A model generated the notes under the pieces. It worked only from the letters and a program-made list of their open reading frames with translations. It did not search any database and had not been told where the DNA came from. Shown here one piece after another: positions 49,982-58,503 of a stretch of 64,000 bases of DNA. Position numbers and translations under genes: made by a program. This DNA is from Gordonia soli NBRC 108243. Lineage in GTDB: Bacteria; Actinomycetota; Actinomycetes; Mycobacteriales; Mycobacteriaceae. Numbering within the stretch: position 1 is the stretch's first letter; the number at the start of each line of letters is the position of its first letter. The stretch covers positions 38,569 to 102,568 of the forward strand of contig NZ_BANX01000001.1 in the NCBI RefSeq assembly GCF_000334455.1. Direction: 5' to 3'.

Positions 49982-50830
49982 CTAGACGGGGATCTGCGTC
50001 AGGAGACGGGTGGTCGGCTGGGCCGAACCACCGCGCGGTTCCACCGTCACCGCGAGTACCGACGAGCCGTCGAGGGCGTCCACGAGTAGCGGCGGCGGGG
50101 TCTCGCCCGGCTCGAAGAGACCGGCGGACACCGGATTCGGGTCGCCACCGACCTTCCAGAGCTGCAACTGCCGGTCGGACGGAACCGGGTTGCGGACGTC
50201 GCGCAGGACCGCGACGGCTTGGTTGCGCACCTTGGACGTCACCACCGACACCGCGCCGCGCTGGTCCCCGAGTCGACCTGCGCTGAGTGAGGCGTCGGGA
50301 GCGGACAAGACGTCGAGGACCTGGCTGCGCTGCTGGTCGGCCTGGTTCGTTGTGGTCGATGGTTCGGGTGCGGTGACCCGGCCGACCAACACACCGGCAC
50401 CGAGGGCGACCACGGCGATGGCCGCGGCACTGGCGGCGATCAGCGGCCACCGACGGGAGCGACGCTCGCGATGCTCGGCGAGCGACGTCGGCGGTGGCGG
50501 TCCGGCGACATCCGGGCCGGCGATCCCGGGATCTGCCGCGTGACGGCCCGAGGGGGCGGCGGGCGGCGCGACGGGCCCGGGCCGGGTGGCGTCCGCGGCG
50601 AAGACGTAGTCGAGAACCCGCGCTCGGAGCTCGTCGGCGGGGAGCAGGGCGTACGCGGAGGCATAGTCGGCGATGACGCCCTGGATCTCGGCCACTCGCG
50701 CGTCATAGATGCCACGCTCCACGGCCGCCAGCGCGCCCAGTTCGGTCTCCACGCGCGCACGCTCGTCGTTGGGCAGGACATCCACCGCGTAGAGTTCGAT
50801 GTGATCGTCCAACCATCGGGTGTCAGGCAT
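49982..50830 (-). CDS. rskA: anti-sigma-K factor RskA
   Basis: A 282-residue membrane anti-sigma factor. The N-terminal zinc-less anti-sigma domain (LDDHIELYAVDVLPNDERAR) faces the cytoplasm and binds SigK. One membrane helix (about 135-160, PLIAASAAAIAVVALGAGVL) follows a Pro/Ala-rich linker. The extracellular RskA domain has SDRQLQLWKVGGDPNPVSAG, then TVEPRGGSAQPT at the end. Signal comes through sequential proteolysis in the known family. It overlaps the sigK stop by eight bases. Confidence 0.93.
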   Translation of the reverse strand: MPDTRWLDDHIELYAVDVLPNDERARVETELGALAAVERGIYDARVAEIQGVIADYASAYALLPADELRARVLDYVFAADATRPGPVAPPAAPSGRHAADPGIAGPDVAGPPPPTSLAEHRERRSRRWPLIAASAAAIAVVALGAGVLVGRVTAPEPSTTTNQADQQRSQVLDVLSAPDASLSAGRLGDQRGAVSVVTSKVRNQAVAVLRDVRNPVPSDRQLQLWKVGGDPNPVSAGLFEPGETPPPLLVDALDGSSVLAVTVEPRGGSAQPTTRLLTQIPV

Positions 50831-51398
50831 CCGTCTGGCTCCGCAGGCAGGTTCGTAACCGGCGGAGACCGTCACGGATTCGGGATTTGATGGTCGGCAG
50901 CGGCGTCGAGGTGTGCTCCGCCACCTCGGGGTAGGACATCCCACCGAAGTACGAGAGCTCGATGCTGTCGCGCTGGAGGTCGGTCAACCGGCTCAGACAG
51001 TCGCGGAGACCCTCGGTCTCTTCCCGGTCGACCACTATCTCCAGGGCTGCCGGTTGCGGGACGGAACCATTGGAGGCGCCGAACTCGGAGACCTTGCGAC
51101 GCTGGAGTTCTTCGGTGCGAACGCGGTCGACGGCGCGGCGGTGCGCGATGGTCATCATCCAGGTCAGCACCGATCCGCGAGCGGCGTGGTACTCGCCGGC
51201 CCGCTGCCAGTACTGCAGATATGCCTCCTGGACCACTTCTTCAGCGTAGTGCCGATCGCGGACGATGCGGAACGCCAGGCCGTAGATGCGTGAACTCGTG
51301 AGGTCGTAGAGACGCGCAAATGCCCCCCGATCCCCTTGAGCCGAGTCCGCGAGGAGCACACGCAGGTCGGCCTGATCCACAGCCCCAATGGTTGACAC
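50823..51398 (-). CDS. sigK: ECF sigma factor SigK
   Basis: A 191-residue extracytoplasmic-function sigma factor. Region 2 is AFARLYDLTSSRIYGLAFRI followed by AEEVVQEAYLQYWQRAGEY and WMMTIAHRRAVDRVR. Region 4 is LTDLQRDSIELSYFGGMSY with STPLPTIKSRIRDGLRRLR, the helix-turn-helix for the -35. In mycobacteria SigK drives secreted MPT70/83-type proteins; here the next gene is an alkylsulfatase. Start at 51398. Confidence 0.93.
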   Translation of the reverse strand: MSTIGAVDQADLRVLLADSAQGDRGAFARLYDLTSSRIYGLAFRIVRDRHYAEEVVQEAYLQYWQRAGEYHAARGSVLTWMMTIAHRRAVDRVRTEELQRRKVSEFGASNGSVPQPAALEIVVDREETEGLRDCLSRLTDLQRDSIELSYFGGMSYPEVAEHTSTPLPTIKSRIRDGLRRLRTCLRSQTDA

Positions 51399-51557
51399 GA
51401 CCTACACCGTAACCATGTCGAGACACCGATGAACCACTTCAACCGCTCTGCGATACCGGACCGTGACCAGCGATGATCCTGACCAGCGGCGACATCGGCG
51501 GCCCTGCGATATATGTCACCGGATTAAGATTTTCGACGGTTGCGTCCAGGTTGCAGA

Positions 51558-51968
51558 TCACCATTCGTCGAGTGTCGTGTACCCGTCCTGGAGGGCACGC
51601 GCGAACAGGTGCGTCTTGGTGGGGGCGGCACGCCCGACTGCGGCGTATTTGGCCCGGATGCGCGACAGGTGGGTGCTCACCGTCGACGCGGAGATGAAGA
51701 GGCCGGAGGCTGCGTCGTCCTTGGAGTCGGCGCCCAGCCACGCGATCAGGACCTCGATCTCACGATCGGACAGCTCGGGGCGGGGCAGCACCCGACGCGG
51801 CACACTCGGCGCGTGGCGATAATCGGCGATCCTGGTCACGGTTCCGGCCACCCCTCCCTGCGGCTCGCGGTCGTGTCGTGCGCCGTCCGGGTTCGCCCCC
51901 CGGCCACCGCGTATCCCGACGTCGGCCCCGGCTGCGCCGGAGGTTCCACCACGACTGACTGCAGACAC
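51558..51968 (-). CDS. LuxR-type DNA-binding protein without receiver domain
   Basis: A 136-residue regulator. The first 60 residues are low-complexity (Gly/Ala/Arg-rich) with no receiver or sensor. The rest is a LuxR/FixJ helix-turn-helix: LSDREIEVLIAWLGADSKDD, then SASTVSTHLSRIRAKYAAVG. It is clearly related to the C-terminal domain of the response regulator at 52101-52805 (IRAKYAAVGRAAPTKTHLF against IRQKYAEAGRPTRTKIDLF). The GTG at 51968 has GGAGGAG upstream. It may compete with or regulate its neighbour. Confidence 0.8.
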   Translation of the reverse strand: MSAVSRGGTSGAAGADVGIRGGRGANPDGARHDREPQGGVAGTVTRIADYRHAPSVPRRVLPRPELSDREIEVLIAWLGADSKDDAASGLFISASTVSTHLSRIRAKYAAVGRAAPTKTHLFARALQDGYTTLDEW

Positions 51969-52100
51969 CCCACTCCTCCATTCGTGCGCATGGCGAACCG
52001 GCGATCACGACACCCCCGCATCCGCAGGTCTCCAGCAAGTCACGCTAGGGATGGACGACGTGTGCGTGGTAGACCCAGTTCGGGTGACATCAGCTGTCGA

Positions 52101-52805
52101 TCACGACTGCGCCCCGCCCTCGCCGCGGTGCGGCATCGGCAACCAGCCGTCCTCGACTGCACGTTTGAACAGGTCGATCTTGGTGCGGGTCGGTCGGCCG
52201 GCCTCTGCATACTTCTGCCGGATCCGCTTGAGGTACTCGTTGACCGTGTCCGGTGTCACATTCAATTCGCGGCCGACGCCCACCGATGTCTCGCCGGAGG
52301 CGTAGAGCGCCAGTACGCGCTGCATCTGGGGACTGAGGTCGACCGCAGCGAGGTCGGGGTCACCATCGATGGCGGCCGCCCAGGCCGTGGTGAGTACCGC
52401 TCGACCGTCGCCTGCCGCACGCAGCGCGTCCACGATCGCGTCCTCGGAGGCCGACTTGAGGATGACGCCGAGGGCGTTCGCGCGGGCGGCCGATCGGAGC
52501 AACGCCGGGTGCTCACCCGAGGTGTAGACGACGGTTGCGATCCCGTACTCGGACAAAGTCGTGACGTTCTCGCGCGGGGTCGTGCCGTCCTTGAGTCGGA
52601 GGTCCAGGATGACGACGTCGAGTTCGGTGGTCTGCGCGAGCAGGTCGCCGACAGTCGCCGCGGACGCCCGCAGGTCGAGGTCGTCGTGGTGGCGGAGCAG
52701 TCCCTCGATCCCCCAGATGGGCGACGGGTGATCGTCGACCATGCCGATCCGCACGAGCGCACATGACCCGACATCCGACTCCGCCTCGGACCTCTGGGAC
52801 GACAT
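52101..52805 (-). CDS. response regulator, receiver plus LuxR-type HTH
   Basis: A 234-residue two-component regulator. The receiver domain has the acidic pair in GMVDDHP, the phosphorylation Asp in VVILDLRL, the switch Ser/Thr in VVYTSGEHP and the conserved Lys in GVILKSAS. The C-terminal HTH contains LSPQMQRVLALYASGETSVG and VTPDTVNEYLKRIRQKY. No histidine kinase gene is next to it, so it is an orphan here. A shorter paralogue without receiver follows. Confidence 0.9.
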   Translation of the reverse strand: MSSQRSEAESDVGSCALVRIGMVDDHPSPIWGIEGLLRHHDDLDLRASAATVGDLLAQTTELDVVILDLRLKDGTTPRENVTTLSEYGIATVVYTSGEHPALLRSAARANALGVILKSASEDAIVDALRAAGDGRAVLTTAWAAAIDGDPDLAAVDLSPQMQRVLALYASGETSVGVGRELNVTPDTVNEYLKRIRQKYAEAGRPTRTKIDLFKRAVEDGWLPMPHRGEGGAQS

Positions 52806-53005
52806 CGCACCAACCCCCTGCTGGATGTATTCGTCTGAGTGAACGCGAACTTTGCAAAACTAACCGATTCGGGCGACGAAAGCACCTCGACCGGGACGGT
52901 TGACCCAAATCCGCTGACCGATATCTTGCCGGGATCGGCGTCCGCGCGGTACAGACGTCCGAATGACCTGGCGGTCGAGGTAGAACGTGTTCTAGATTTG
53001 GGCGC

Positions 53006-53794
53006 ATGAGTGCCGCTGCTTCCACCCACGATGTCCTCGGGACCACGATCACGATGCCCGTGCAGATCCGCGATGCCCGGTGCTTCGTGGCCGGCTTCAC
53101 CGCCGATGCCGCCGCCGTCCGCCGCGCCATCGCGGCCGCGAGCGGCCTAGGTGTTCCAGCCTCCGAGCCGGCCGTCCGGCCCTTGCTGATCCGGCCTGGT
53201 CGGACGATGTGCATGCTGGTGTTCGTCGAGTACGTCGACGGCGACCTCGGGCCGTATCACGAGTTCGGTGTCTGCTTCCTGGTCGAGGACCCGGCGACCC
53301 CTCCCGCCTCCCCGTGGGCGGCGTTGCGCTCGCTGGCGGGCGGCGACGCACGGGCACTGGTGCACCGGCTCCCCGTCGACGGCGAGTTCACGCTGGCTGC
53401 GGGACGCGGGATCTGGGGATTCCCCAAGACGATGGCCGAGTTCAGCGTCGACCACGATTCACCGCGCCGATCCGGGCGCGTGGTCGCCGACGGTCGGCTC
53501 ATCGTCGACCTCGGTATCCGCCGCGGTGTGCCGGTACCCGACTCCACGGCCGACACCGTGCTGCACGCGTACTCCCAACTCGACGGCGTTCTCCGGCGGA
53601 CCCCGTGGCGCCTCACCTCGACCACCGGCACCAGGACCCGCATCGGCGGCGCGTCGCTGCGCCTGGGCACTCACGAGATCGCCGACGAGTTGCGCTCGTT
53701 GCGCCTGGGCCGGCACGCGCTGATGACGTCGTCGGTGGAGCACATCACGATGACCTTCGAGGATCCTTCGGTCGTGTCCGAGGCACGCGACTAG
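53006..53794 (+). CDS. acetoacetate decarboxylase family protein
   Basis: A 262-residue protein of the ADC family. The region GRGIWGFPKTMAEFSVDH has the Lys position used for Schiff-base formation in true acetoacetate decarboxylase. Other family blocks are CMLVFVEYVDGDLGPYHEFG and RLGTHEIADELRSLRLGRHA. Many actinobacterial members are cyclases or of unknown role, so decarboxylase activity should not be assumed. It is transcribed divergently from the response regulator, with 200 bases between. Confidence 0.82.
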   Translation: MSAAASTHDVLGTTITMPVQIRDARCFVAGFTADAAAVRRAIAAASGLGVPASEPAVRPLLIRPGRTMCMLVFVEYVDGDLGPYHEFGVCFLVEDPATPPASPWAALRSLAGGDARALVHRLPVDGEFTLAAGRGIWGFPKTMAEFSVDHDSPRRSGRVVADGRLIVDLGIRRGVPVPDSTADTVLHAYSQLDGVLRRTPWRLTSTTGTRTRIGGASLRLGTHEIADELRSLRLGRHALMTSSVEHITMTFEDPSVVSEARD

Positions 53795-53887
53795 CTCGGC
53801 GCCGGGCTCGGACGCTCGGACTCGTCGCGGGTGGGGTGCGACCTAGACTGGTCGCACAGCCCCAGCCCGGCCCGAGGTGTGACGACC

Positions 53888-54928
53888 ATGAGCAATGTCG
53901 AGACCGACCCAGCAGAGATCGAATGCGGTTCGCGCGCAACGCACGCCACCGGCGGTGATCCAGGTGATGACCGCTCGGATGGTGAGCACGCGCGGTTACA
54001 CGTGGAGGTGCTGACCGCCCGAGACGTGCCGCTCGGCGGTCCGCGCGCGATGACGGTGCACCGCACGCTGCCGCAACGCAGGCGGTCGCTGATCGGCGCC
54101 TGGTGTTTCGCCGACCACTACGGACCCGACGACGTGTCCACCACCGGGGGTATGGACGTGGCACCGCACCCGCACACCGGCCTGCAGACGGTGAGCTGGT
54201 TGTTCAGCGGGGAGATCGAGCACCGCGACACCATCGGCAATCACGCGATGGTGCGCCCTGGTGAGGTCAACCTGATGACGGCCGGACACGGCATCGCGCA
54301 CACCGAGGTGTCGACACCGGAGACGACCGAGTTGCACGGAGTGCAACTCTGGGTGGCGCTGCCGGCCACGGCCGCGGACACCGAACGTGCCTTCCACCAC
54401 CACGTTCCGCGGGTCGTCGAGTCACCGGGTGTCGCCACCCGCGTCTTCCTGGGCGAACTCGTCGGCGAACGTTCGCCGGTGCCGACCTTCACCCCGCTCC
54501 TCGGAGCGGAACTGACCCTCGACCCGGGCGCAGACATCGAGCTGGCCGTCGACCCTTCGTTCGAACACGGGGTACTGGTCGACACCGGCACCGTCAGGAT
54601 CGCGGACTCCGATGTCGATGCGCTGCAGCGGACCGAACTCGGTTACGTGGGTGTCGGGGCGTCGACGCTCTCGCTGCGCAACGTCGGTGACGTCACTGCT
54701 CGCGTGATCCTGCTGGGCGGTCCGCCGTTCGACGAGGAGATCATCATGTGGTGGAACTTCGTCGGCCGGAGCCACGAGGAGATCGTCCGCTTCCGCACCG
54801 AGTGGATGGACCACAGCGACCGGTTCGGCCAGGTCCGCGGCTACACCGGCCGGATACAGCATCTGCCGGCGCCGATCCTGCCGGGCACCCGCCTACGGGC
54901 CCGGCAGAACCGGCCGGGTCACGTCTGA
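53888..54928 (+). CDS. pirin family protein
   Basis: A 346-residue bicupin. The N-terminal cupin has DHYGPDDVSTTGGMDVAPHP followed by HTGLQTVSWLFSGEIEHRD, containing the metal-binding His residues, and NLMTAGHGIAHTEVS. The C-terminal cupin has ILLGGPPFDEEIIMWWNFVG. Bacterial pirins are iron proteins, some with quercetinase activity. The ATG at 53888 has GAGG upstream; GTG at 53879 is an alternative. Its stop overlaps the stop of the convergent FMN reductase gene. Confidence 0.88.
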   Translation: MSNVETDPAEIECGSRATHATGGDPGDDRSDGEHARLHVEVLTARDVPLGGPRAMTVHRTLPQRRRSLIGAWCFADHYGPDDVSTTGGMDVAPHPHTGLQTVSWLFSGEIEHRDTIGNHAMVRPGEVNLMTAGHGIAHTEVSTPETTELHGVQLWVALPATAADTERAFHHHVPRVVESPGVATRVFLGELVGERSPVPTFTPLLGAELTLDPGADIELAVDPSFEHGVLVDTGTVRIADSDVDALQRTELGYVGVGASTLSLRNVGDVTARVILLGGPPFDEEIIMWWNFVGRSHEEIVRFRTEWMDHSDRFGQVRGYTGRIQHLPAPILPGTRLRARQNRPGHV

Positions 54929-55635
54929 GCCTCTGCGCCCAGCAGCCGCGCGAAGTTGGCGATCCCGGCGGCCTCCACCGCGGTCTGTCGCGCCTCCTCC
55001 GGGTTGCCGAGAGCACTCCCGCTCACGCCTGATCCGGAACCTACGACCGCACCGGCGTCCGGTCGGGGGCGCCGTCCGATCATCAGATCGACCAACTCAC
55101 CAGCCGCCCGCCGCACCCGGTCGCCGAGAACGGCCGTGTCCCCGTAGGTACCGGCCCAGTCCTCGGCGGCCGCGTAGACCCCGGTCGGGACGACGATCGT
55201 GCGGAGGTAGGCGAACAGCGGACGCATCGCGTGATCGAGGACCATCGAGTGTCGCGGGCTGCCGCCGGTGGCCGCGATCAGTACCGGCTTGCCGGCCATC
55301 GCATCGACGTCGACGAGGTCCACGAACGACTTGAACAATCCACTGTAGGAACCGTTGAACACCGGGCTGGCCACGATCAGCGCGTCGGCGGCGTGTACGG
55401 CTGCCAGTGCACGCCCCGCCGCTCGGACACCGAACCCGGCCGCGGTCGAGTCGCCGATGTCGGCGATCAGGTCACGCAGGTCGATCACCTCGACGGCCGG
55501 CCGCTCATCCGGGTGACCCGCGTCGCGTAGGACGACCTCGTCGACGACCGCCCCGACGAGCCGGTCGACCAACATCCGGGTCGACGACGGGTCGCCGAGC
55601 CCGGCGTTGACCGCCACCACGTGCTGCACCGTCAT
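54919..55635 (-). CDS. FMN reductase, partner of an LLM oxidase (CE1759 type)
   Basis: A 238-residue NAD(P)H-dependent FMN reductase of flavodoxin fold. VVAVNAGLGDPSSTRMLVDR binds the flavin phosphate, SPVFNGSYSGLFKSFVDLVD contains the family S-P-x-(Y/F) loop, and LIAATGGSPRHSMVLDHAMR closes the flavin site. The gene starts in the stop of the upstream LLM gene (ATGA), so the two products are made together and form a two-component flavin monooxygenase. Substrate unknown. Confidence 0.88.
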   Translation of the reverse strand: MTVQHVVAVNAGLGDPSSTRMLVDRLVGAVVDEVVLRDAGHPDERPAVEVIDLRDLIADIGDSTAAGFGVRAAGRALAAVHAADALIVASPVFNGSYSGLFKSFVDLVDVDAMAGKPVLIAATGGSPRHSMVLDHAMRPLFAYLRTIVVPTGVYAAAEDWAGTYGDTAVLGDRVRRAAGELVDLMIGRRPRPDAGAVVGSGSGVSGSALGNPEEARQTAVEAAGIANFARLLGAEAQT

Positions 55636-56741
55636 GCCCGCACCTCCAGACTCTCGTCATCGGCGGCCGCCGCGTCGCGAGCAGCGACCAGTGCGGCGTG
55701 GGTCGGAGCGTCCGGAACGTCGGCCGGCCGGTTCTCGGCGAACCCGGCCCGGAGGTCGGGCAGCACCTCACCGAGCAGGTCCAACTGCTCGAGGACCGTC
55801 TTCAGCGGCAGACCGGCGTGGTCGACCAGGAACAACTGGCGCTGGTAGTCACCGAAGCTCTCCCGGAAGGTCAGGGTCTTGTCCACGAATTCCTGCGGAC
55901 TGCCGACCGTCAGGGGCGTCTCGTCGGTGAACTCCTCCAGCGACGGTCCGTGTCCGTAGACGGGCGCGTTGTCGAAGTAGGGCCGGAACTCCCGGACCGC
56001 GTCCTGCGAGTTCTTGCGGATGAAGAACTGTCCACCGAGGCCGACGATGGCCTGATGGGCCGCTCCATGGCCGTAGTGCTCGTACCGCTCGCGGTAGAAG
56101 GAGATCAGCCGCTGGTAGTGCTCCTTCGGCCAGAAGATGTTGTTCGCGAAGAAGCCGTCGCCGTAGTACGCCGCCTGCTCGGCGATCTCGGGGCTCCGGA
56201 TCGATCCGTGCCACACGAACGGGGCGACGTCGTCGAGCGGCCGCGGTGTCGAGGTGAACGAGGTCAACGGGGTCCGGAACCGGCCTTCCCAGTCGACGAC
56301 GTCCTCGGTCCAGAGTCGGTGCAGCAGTGCGTAGTTCTCGATCGCCAGCGGGATGCCCTGCCGGATGTCCTTGCCGAACCACGGATAGACCGGCCCGGTG
56401 TTGCCGCGTCCCAGCGTCAGGTCGACCCGACCGTCGGCGAGGTGTTGCAGCATCGCGAAGTCCTCCGCGATCTTCACCGGATCGTTGGTGGTGATCAGGG
56501 TGGTCGCGGTCGAGAGCTGCAAGCGCTGTGTCTGGGCCGCGATGTAGGCCAGCGTGGTGGTCGGTGACGACGAGAAGAACGGCCGGTTGTGATGCTCGCC
56601 GAGTGCGAACACGTCCAGGCCGATGTCCTCGGCCTTGCGCGCGATCTCGACGATGGCCTTGATGCGCTCGTTCTCGGTCGGCGCCCGACCGGTGGTCGGG
56701 TCGACGGTGATGTCACTGACGCTGAACAATCCGAACTGCAT
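55632..56741 (-). CDS. LLM class flavin-dependent oxidoreductase (CE1758 type)
   Basis: A 369-residue luciferase-like monooxygenase that would use FMNH2 from the coupled reductase. Seen in order: MQFGLFSVSDITVDPTTGRA, LDVFALGEHHNRPFFSSSP, LSTATTLITTNDPVKIAEDF, RVDLTLGRGNTGPVYPWFGK and GDGFFANNIFWPKEH. The ATG at 56741 starts at the first barrel strand; an upstream in-frame GTG is less likely. Forms an operon with the reductase downstream. Desulfurising or degradative roles are known for relatives, but nothing here fixes the substrate. Confidence 0.88.
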   Translation of the reverse strand: MQFGLFSVSDITVDPTTGRAPTENERIKAIVEIARKAEDIGLDVFALGEHHNRPFFSSSPTTTLAYIAAQTQRLQLSTATTLITTNDPVKIAEDFAMLQHLADGRVDLTLGRGNTGPVYPWFGKDIRQGIPLAIENYALLHRLWTEDVVDWEGRFRTPLTSFTSTPRPLDDVAPFVWHGSIRSPEIAEQAAYYGDGFFANNIFWPKEHYQRLISFYRERYEHYGHGAAHQAIVGLGGQFFIRKNSQDAVREFRPYFDNAPVYGHGPSLEEFTDETPLTVGSPQEFVDKTLTFRESFGDYQRQLFLVDHAGLPLKTVLEQLDLLGEVLPDLRAGFAENRPADVPDAPTHAALVAARDAAAADDESLEVRA

Positions 56742-56862
56742 GTCGGGGCCTTTCTCATCGGCGGAACTCATCCAGGATAACCGGACCACGGTCCGGATAA
56801 TTCCTCGTCGGTGTTGGTACGGCCGTGAGTTAGTGTGGGCTCACCCAAGAGGAGGAGTCCTG

Positions 56863-57372
56863 ATGAAACTTCGCAAATCTGTTGCCGCACTCGCCGTGGC
56901 GGGCGCGGCGGTGTTTGTCGCCGCAGGGTGCTCGTCGAGCACCGACAGCGTCGACGAGGTCACGAGCCAGGCGTCGACCGCCATCGAATCCGCCGCCGAC
57001 AAGGTGACCGATGCGGTCTCCGGGCTCGATGCGGACGGCGCACAGAAGACCCTGCGCATCGCGGTCGACCCGAACACCACGAGCGAGGATCTCGACAAGG
57101 CCGTCGACACCACGAACCCGGTGACGAAGGCGGCCCTGCAGGGCTTCGCCAAGGCATCGAACGCGGCCGGCTACACCCCCGAGGTGTACACGGTGAAAGA
57201 GGTCAAGGGCGACGGAGACAACAAGGCCACCGCCACGGTCGCCGTGAAGTCCCCGCACGCACCGCAACCGGTGGACATCCAGTTGTCCTACGTCAAGATC
57301 GACGGCGACTGGAAGCTCAGCGGCGACGCGGTCACCCAGCTCGGCTCGATGGGCGGCCAGCACGGCGGCTGA
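56863..57372 (+). CDS. small secreted lipoprotein
   Basis: A 169-residue lipoprotein. The signal peptide (MKLRKSVAALAVAGAAVF) ends in a lipobox (VAAGC), followed by a Ser/Thr-rich linker and a globular part with KATATVAVKSPHAPQPVDIQ and VKIDGDWKLSGDAV. The end pattern resembles the low-molecular-weight DUF4878/lumazine-type lipoprotein folds common in Mycobacteriales. Function unknown. AGAGGAGGAG precedes the ATG closely. A strong stem follows the gene. Confidence 0.85.
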   Translation: MKLRKSVAALAVAGAAVFVAAGCSSSTDSVDEVTSQASTAIESAADKVTDAVSGLDADGAQKTLRIAVDPNTTSEDLDKAVDTTNPVTKAALQGFAKASNAAGYTPEVYTVKEVKGDGDNKATATVAVKSPHAPQPVDIQLSYVKIDGDWKLSGDAVTQLGSMGGQHGG

Positions 57373-57395
57373 TCGCAGCCGCTGACCAGCACGTG

Positions 57396-57449
57396 AGCGC
57401 CCCGGCACGGGCGATCGGGACCCCGGTCGCGATCCCGCGCCGGGGCGCT
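57396..57449 (+). terminator. terminator stem after the lipoprotein gene
   Basis: AGCGCCCCGGC (57396-57406) and GCCGGGGCGCT (57439-57449) form a perfect 11-bp stem with a 32-base structured loop. It starts 24 bases after the lipoprotein stop. No T run. Confidence 0.7.
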
Positions 57450-57505
57450 CTGCTGTGTTCGGCCGGTACCATCGAGGAATCTTCAGGCTCACCGCAGGAG
57501 GTGTC

Positions 57506-58096
57506 GTGCGCGCGACCGATCATCCGACACATCCCATCGAGCCGCCGGTCACCGACCGGCACCGGATCTGGCCGACCTCACTCGACACCGATCCGGAACG
57601 CCTCGGCCCACTGCCGGAGTCCCGACATGCGACGCTGATCGACACCTCGGCGCCGGCGTGGGCATCGGAATGGGCCGACGCTCCCCGACCGCGTACCGAC
57701 GGTCCATTACCCGCAGTCGGCGATTACTGGGACCTCGAGCATCCCGATCCGCTGCCGGTGCCGGTGGCACCGACCATCCGTCCGCATCCCAGCGCCGTCG
57801 CGGCCTACGGCAGGAGCCCCGGGGTCGCGGTGGTGCGTTCGCGACCATCCGGGCGGGCGTCGGCGGCGTTGGCCCTGTCGCTGGTGTCGCTGCCACTTCT
57901 GCTGCTCTTCGGACTGGGTGCGATCCTCGGCTCGATCGCCGTGGTGCTCGGGATCTCGGCAGTGCGACAGATCAGCCGCCAACCCGATGTCCACGGAAAC
58001 GGACGCGCGATCACCGGCGTGGTCGTCGGCACCGGAAGCGCGATTGTCGGGACACCGTTCCTGGTGATCACGCTGGGTCTCATCGCGCTGCTCTGA
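57506..58096 (+). CDS. DUF4190-type membrane protein
   Basis: A 196-residue protein with a long Pro-rich cytoplasmic N-terminus (about 120 residues) and two C-terminal membrane helices: ASAALALSLVSLPLLLLFGL with GAILGSIAVVLGISAVRQI, and GVVVGTGSAIVGTPFLVITL. The loop DVHGNGRAITGVVVG is typical for DUF4190. The GTG at 57506 is chosen because GCAGGAGG lies just upstream. Function unknown. Confidence 0.72.
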   Translation: MRATDHPTHPIEPPVTDRHRIWPTSLDTDPERLGPLPESRHATLIDTSAPAWASEWADAPRPRTDGPLPAVGDYWDLEHPDPLPVPVAPTIRPHPSAVAAYGRSPGVAVVRSRPSGRASAALALSLVSLPLLLLFGLGAILGSIAVVLGISAVRQISRQPDVHGNGRAITGVVVGTGSAIVGTPFLVITLGLIALL

Positions 58097-58120
58097 GCAC
58101 CCGAGCATCCGAACAGACAG

Positions 58121-58150
58121 GAGCGGCCCGGACCGAGGTCCGGGCCGCTC
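58121..58150. terminator. bidirectional terminator
   Basis: A perfect 13-bp stem, arms 58121-58133 and 58138-58150, with the four-base loop CGAG. It separates the convergent DUF4190 gene (plus) and the small gene at 58186-58503 (minus). Confidence 0.88.
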
Positions 58151-58185
58151 GACTGGTTGTCTGCGTGAGGGTGTTGGAGGTGGCG

Positions 58186-58503
58186 TCAGCCGACCGCGCG
58201 CAGCGGCTTCGGCGACGCGACGGTCCGGTCGATATCGCGACCCAGCCAGGCGAGCACCTCGCCGAAGACCCGGGTGAACTCGACCACGCCGTCGATGTAG
58301 CTCAGCGAGGGGATGGCGTGCATCAGGCCCGCCACGAATGCCGAGTCCCGCGACATGGAATTGCGCTCCATGATCGCCTCGTAGGACTCGATGCTTTCCG
58401 CGAGGGCGCCATAGGTGACGGCTTCGCCGCCGAATCGCACCGCGGTCAGGCGAGGGGTCGCCTCGGCGCGCCGGATGATGTCGTGCCGGATATCGTGAAT
58501 CAT
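58186..58503 (-). CDS. small protein resembling the N-terminus of an AMP-binding enzyme
   Basis: A 105-residue soluble protein. Residues 9-35 (RRAEATPRLTAVRFGGEAVT then YGALAESIESY) look like the start of an adenylate-forming (ANL) enzyme, but the AMP-binding motifs that would follow are missing. The rest contains SAFVAGLMHAIPSLSYIDG and an amphipathic helix. The frame is clean and the start ATG is clear, so it seems to be a real short gene, not a relic. It follows the second mbtH on the same strand at a distance of about 380 bases. A regulatory or scaffold role for adenylation domains is speculative. Confidence 0.6.
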   Translation of the reverse strand: MIHDIRHDIIRRAEATPRLTAVRFGGEAVTYGALAESIESYEAIMERNSMSRDSAFVAGLMHAIPSLSYIDGVVEFTRVFGEVLAWLGRDIDRTVASPKPLRAVG

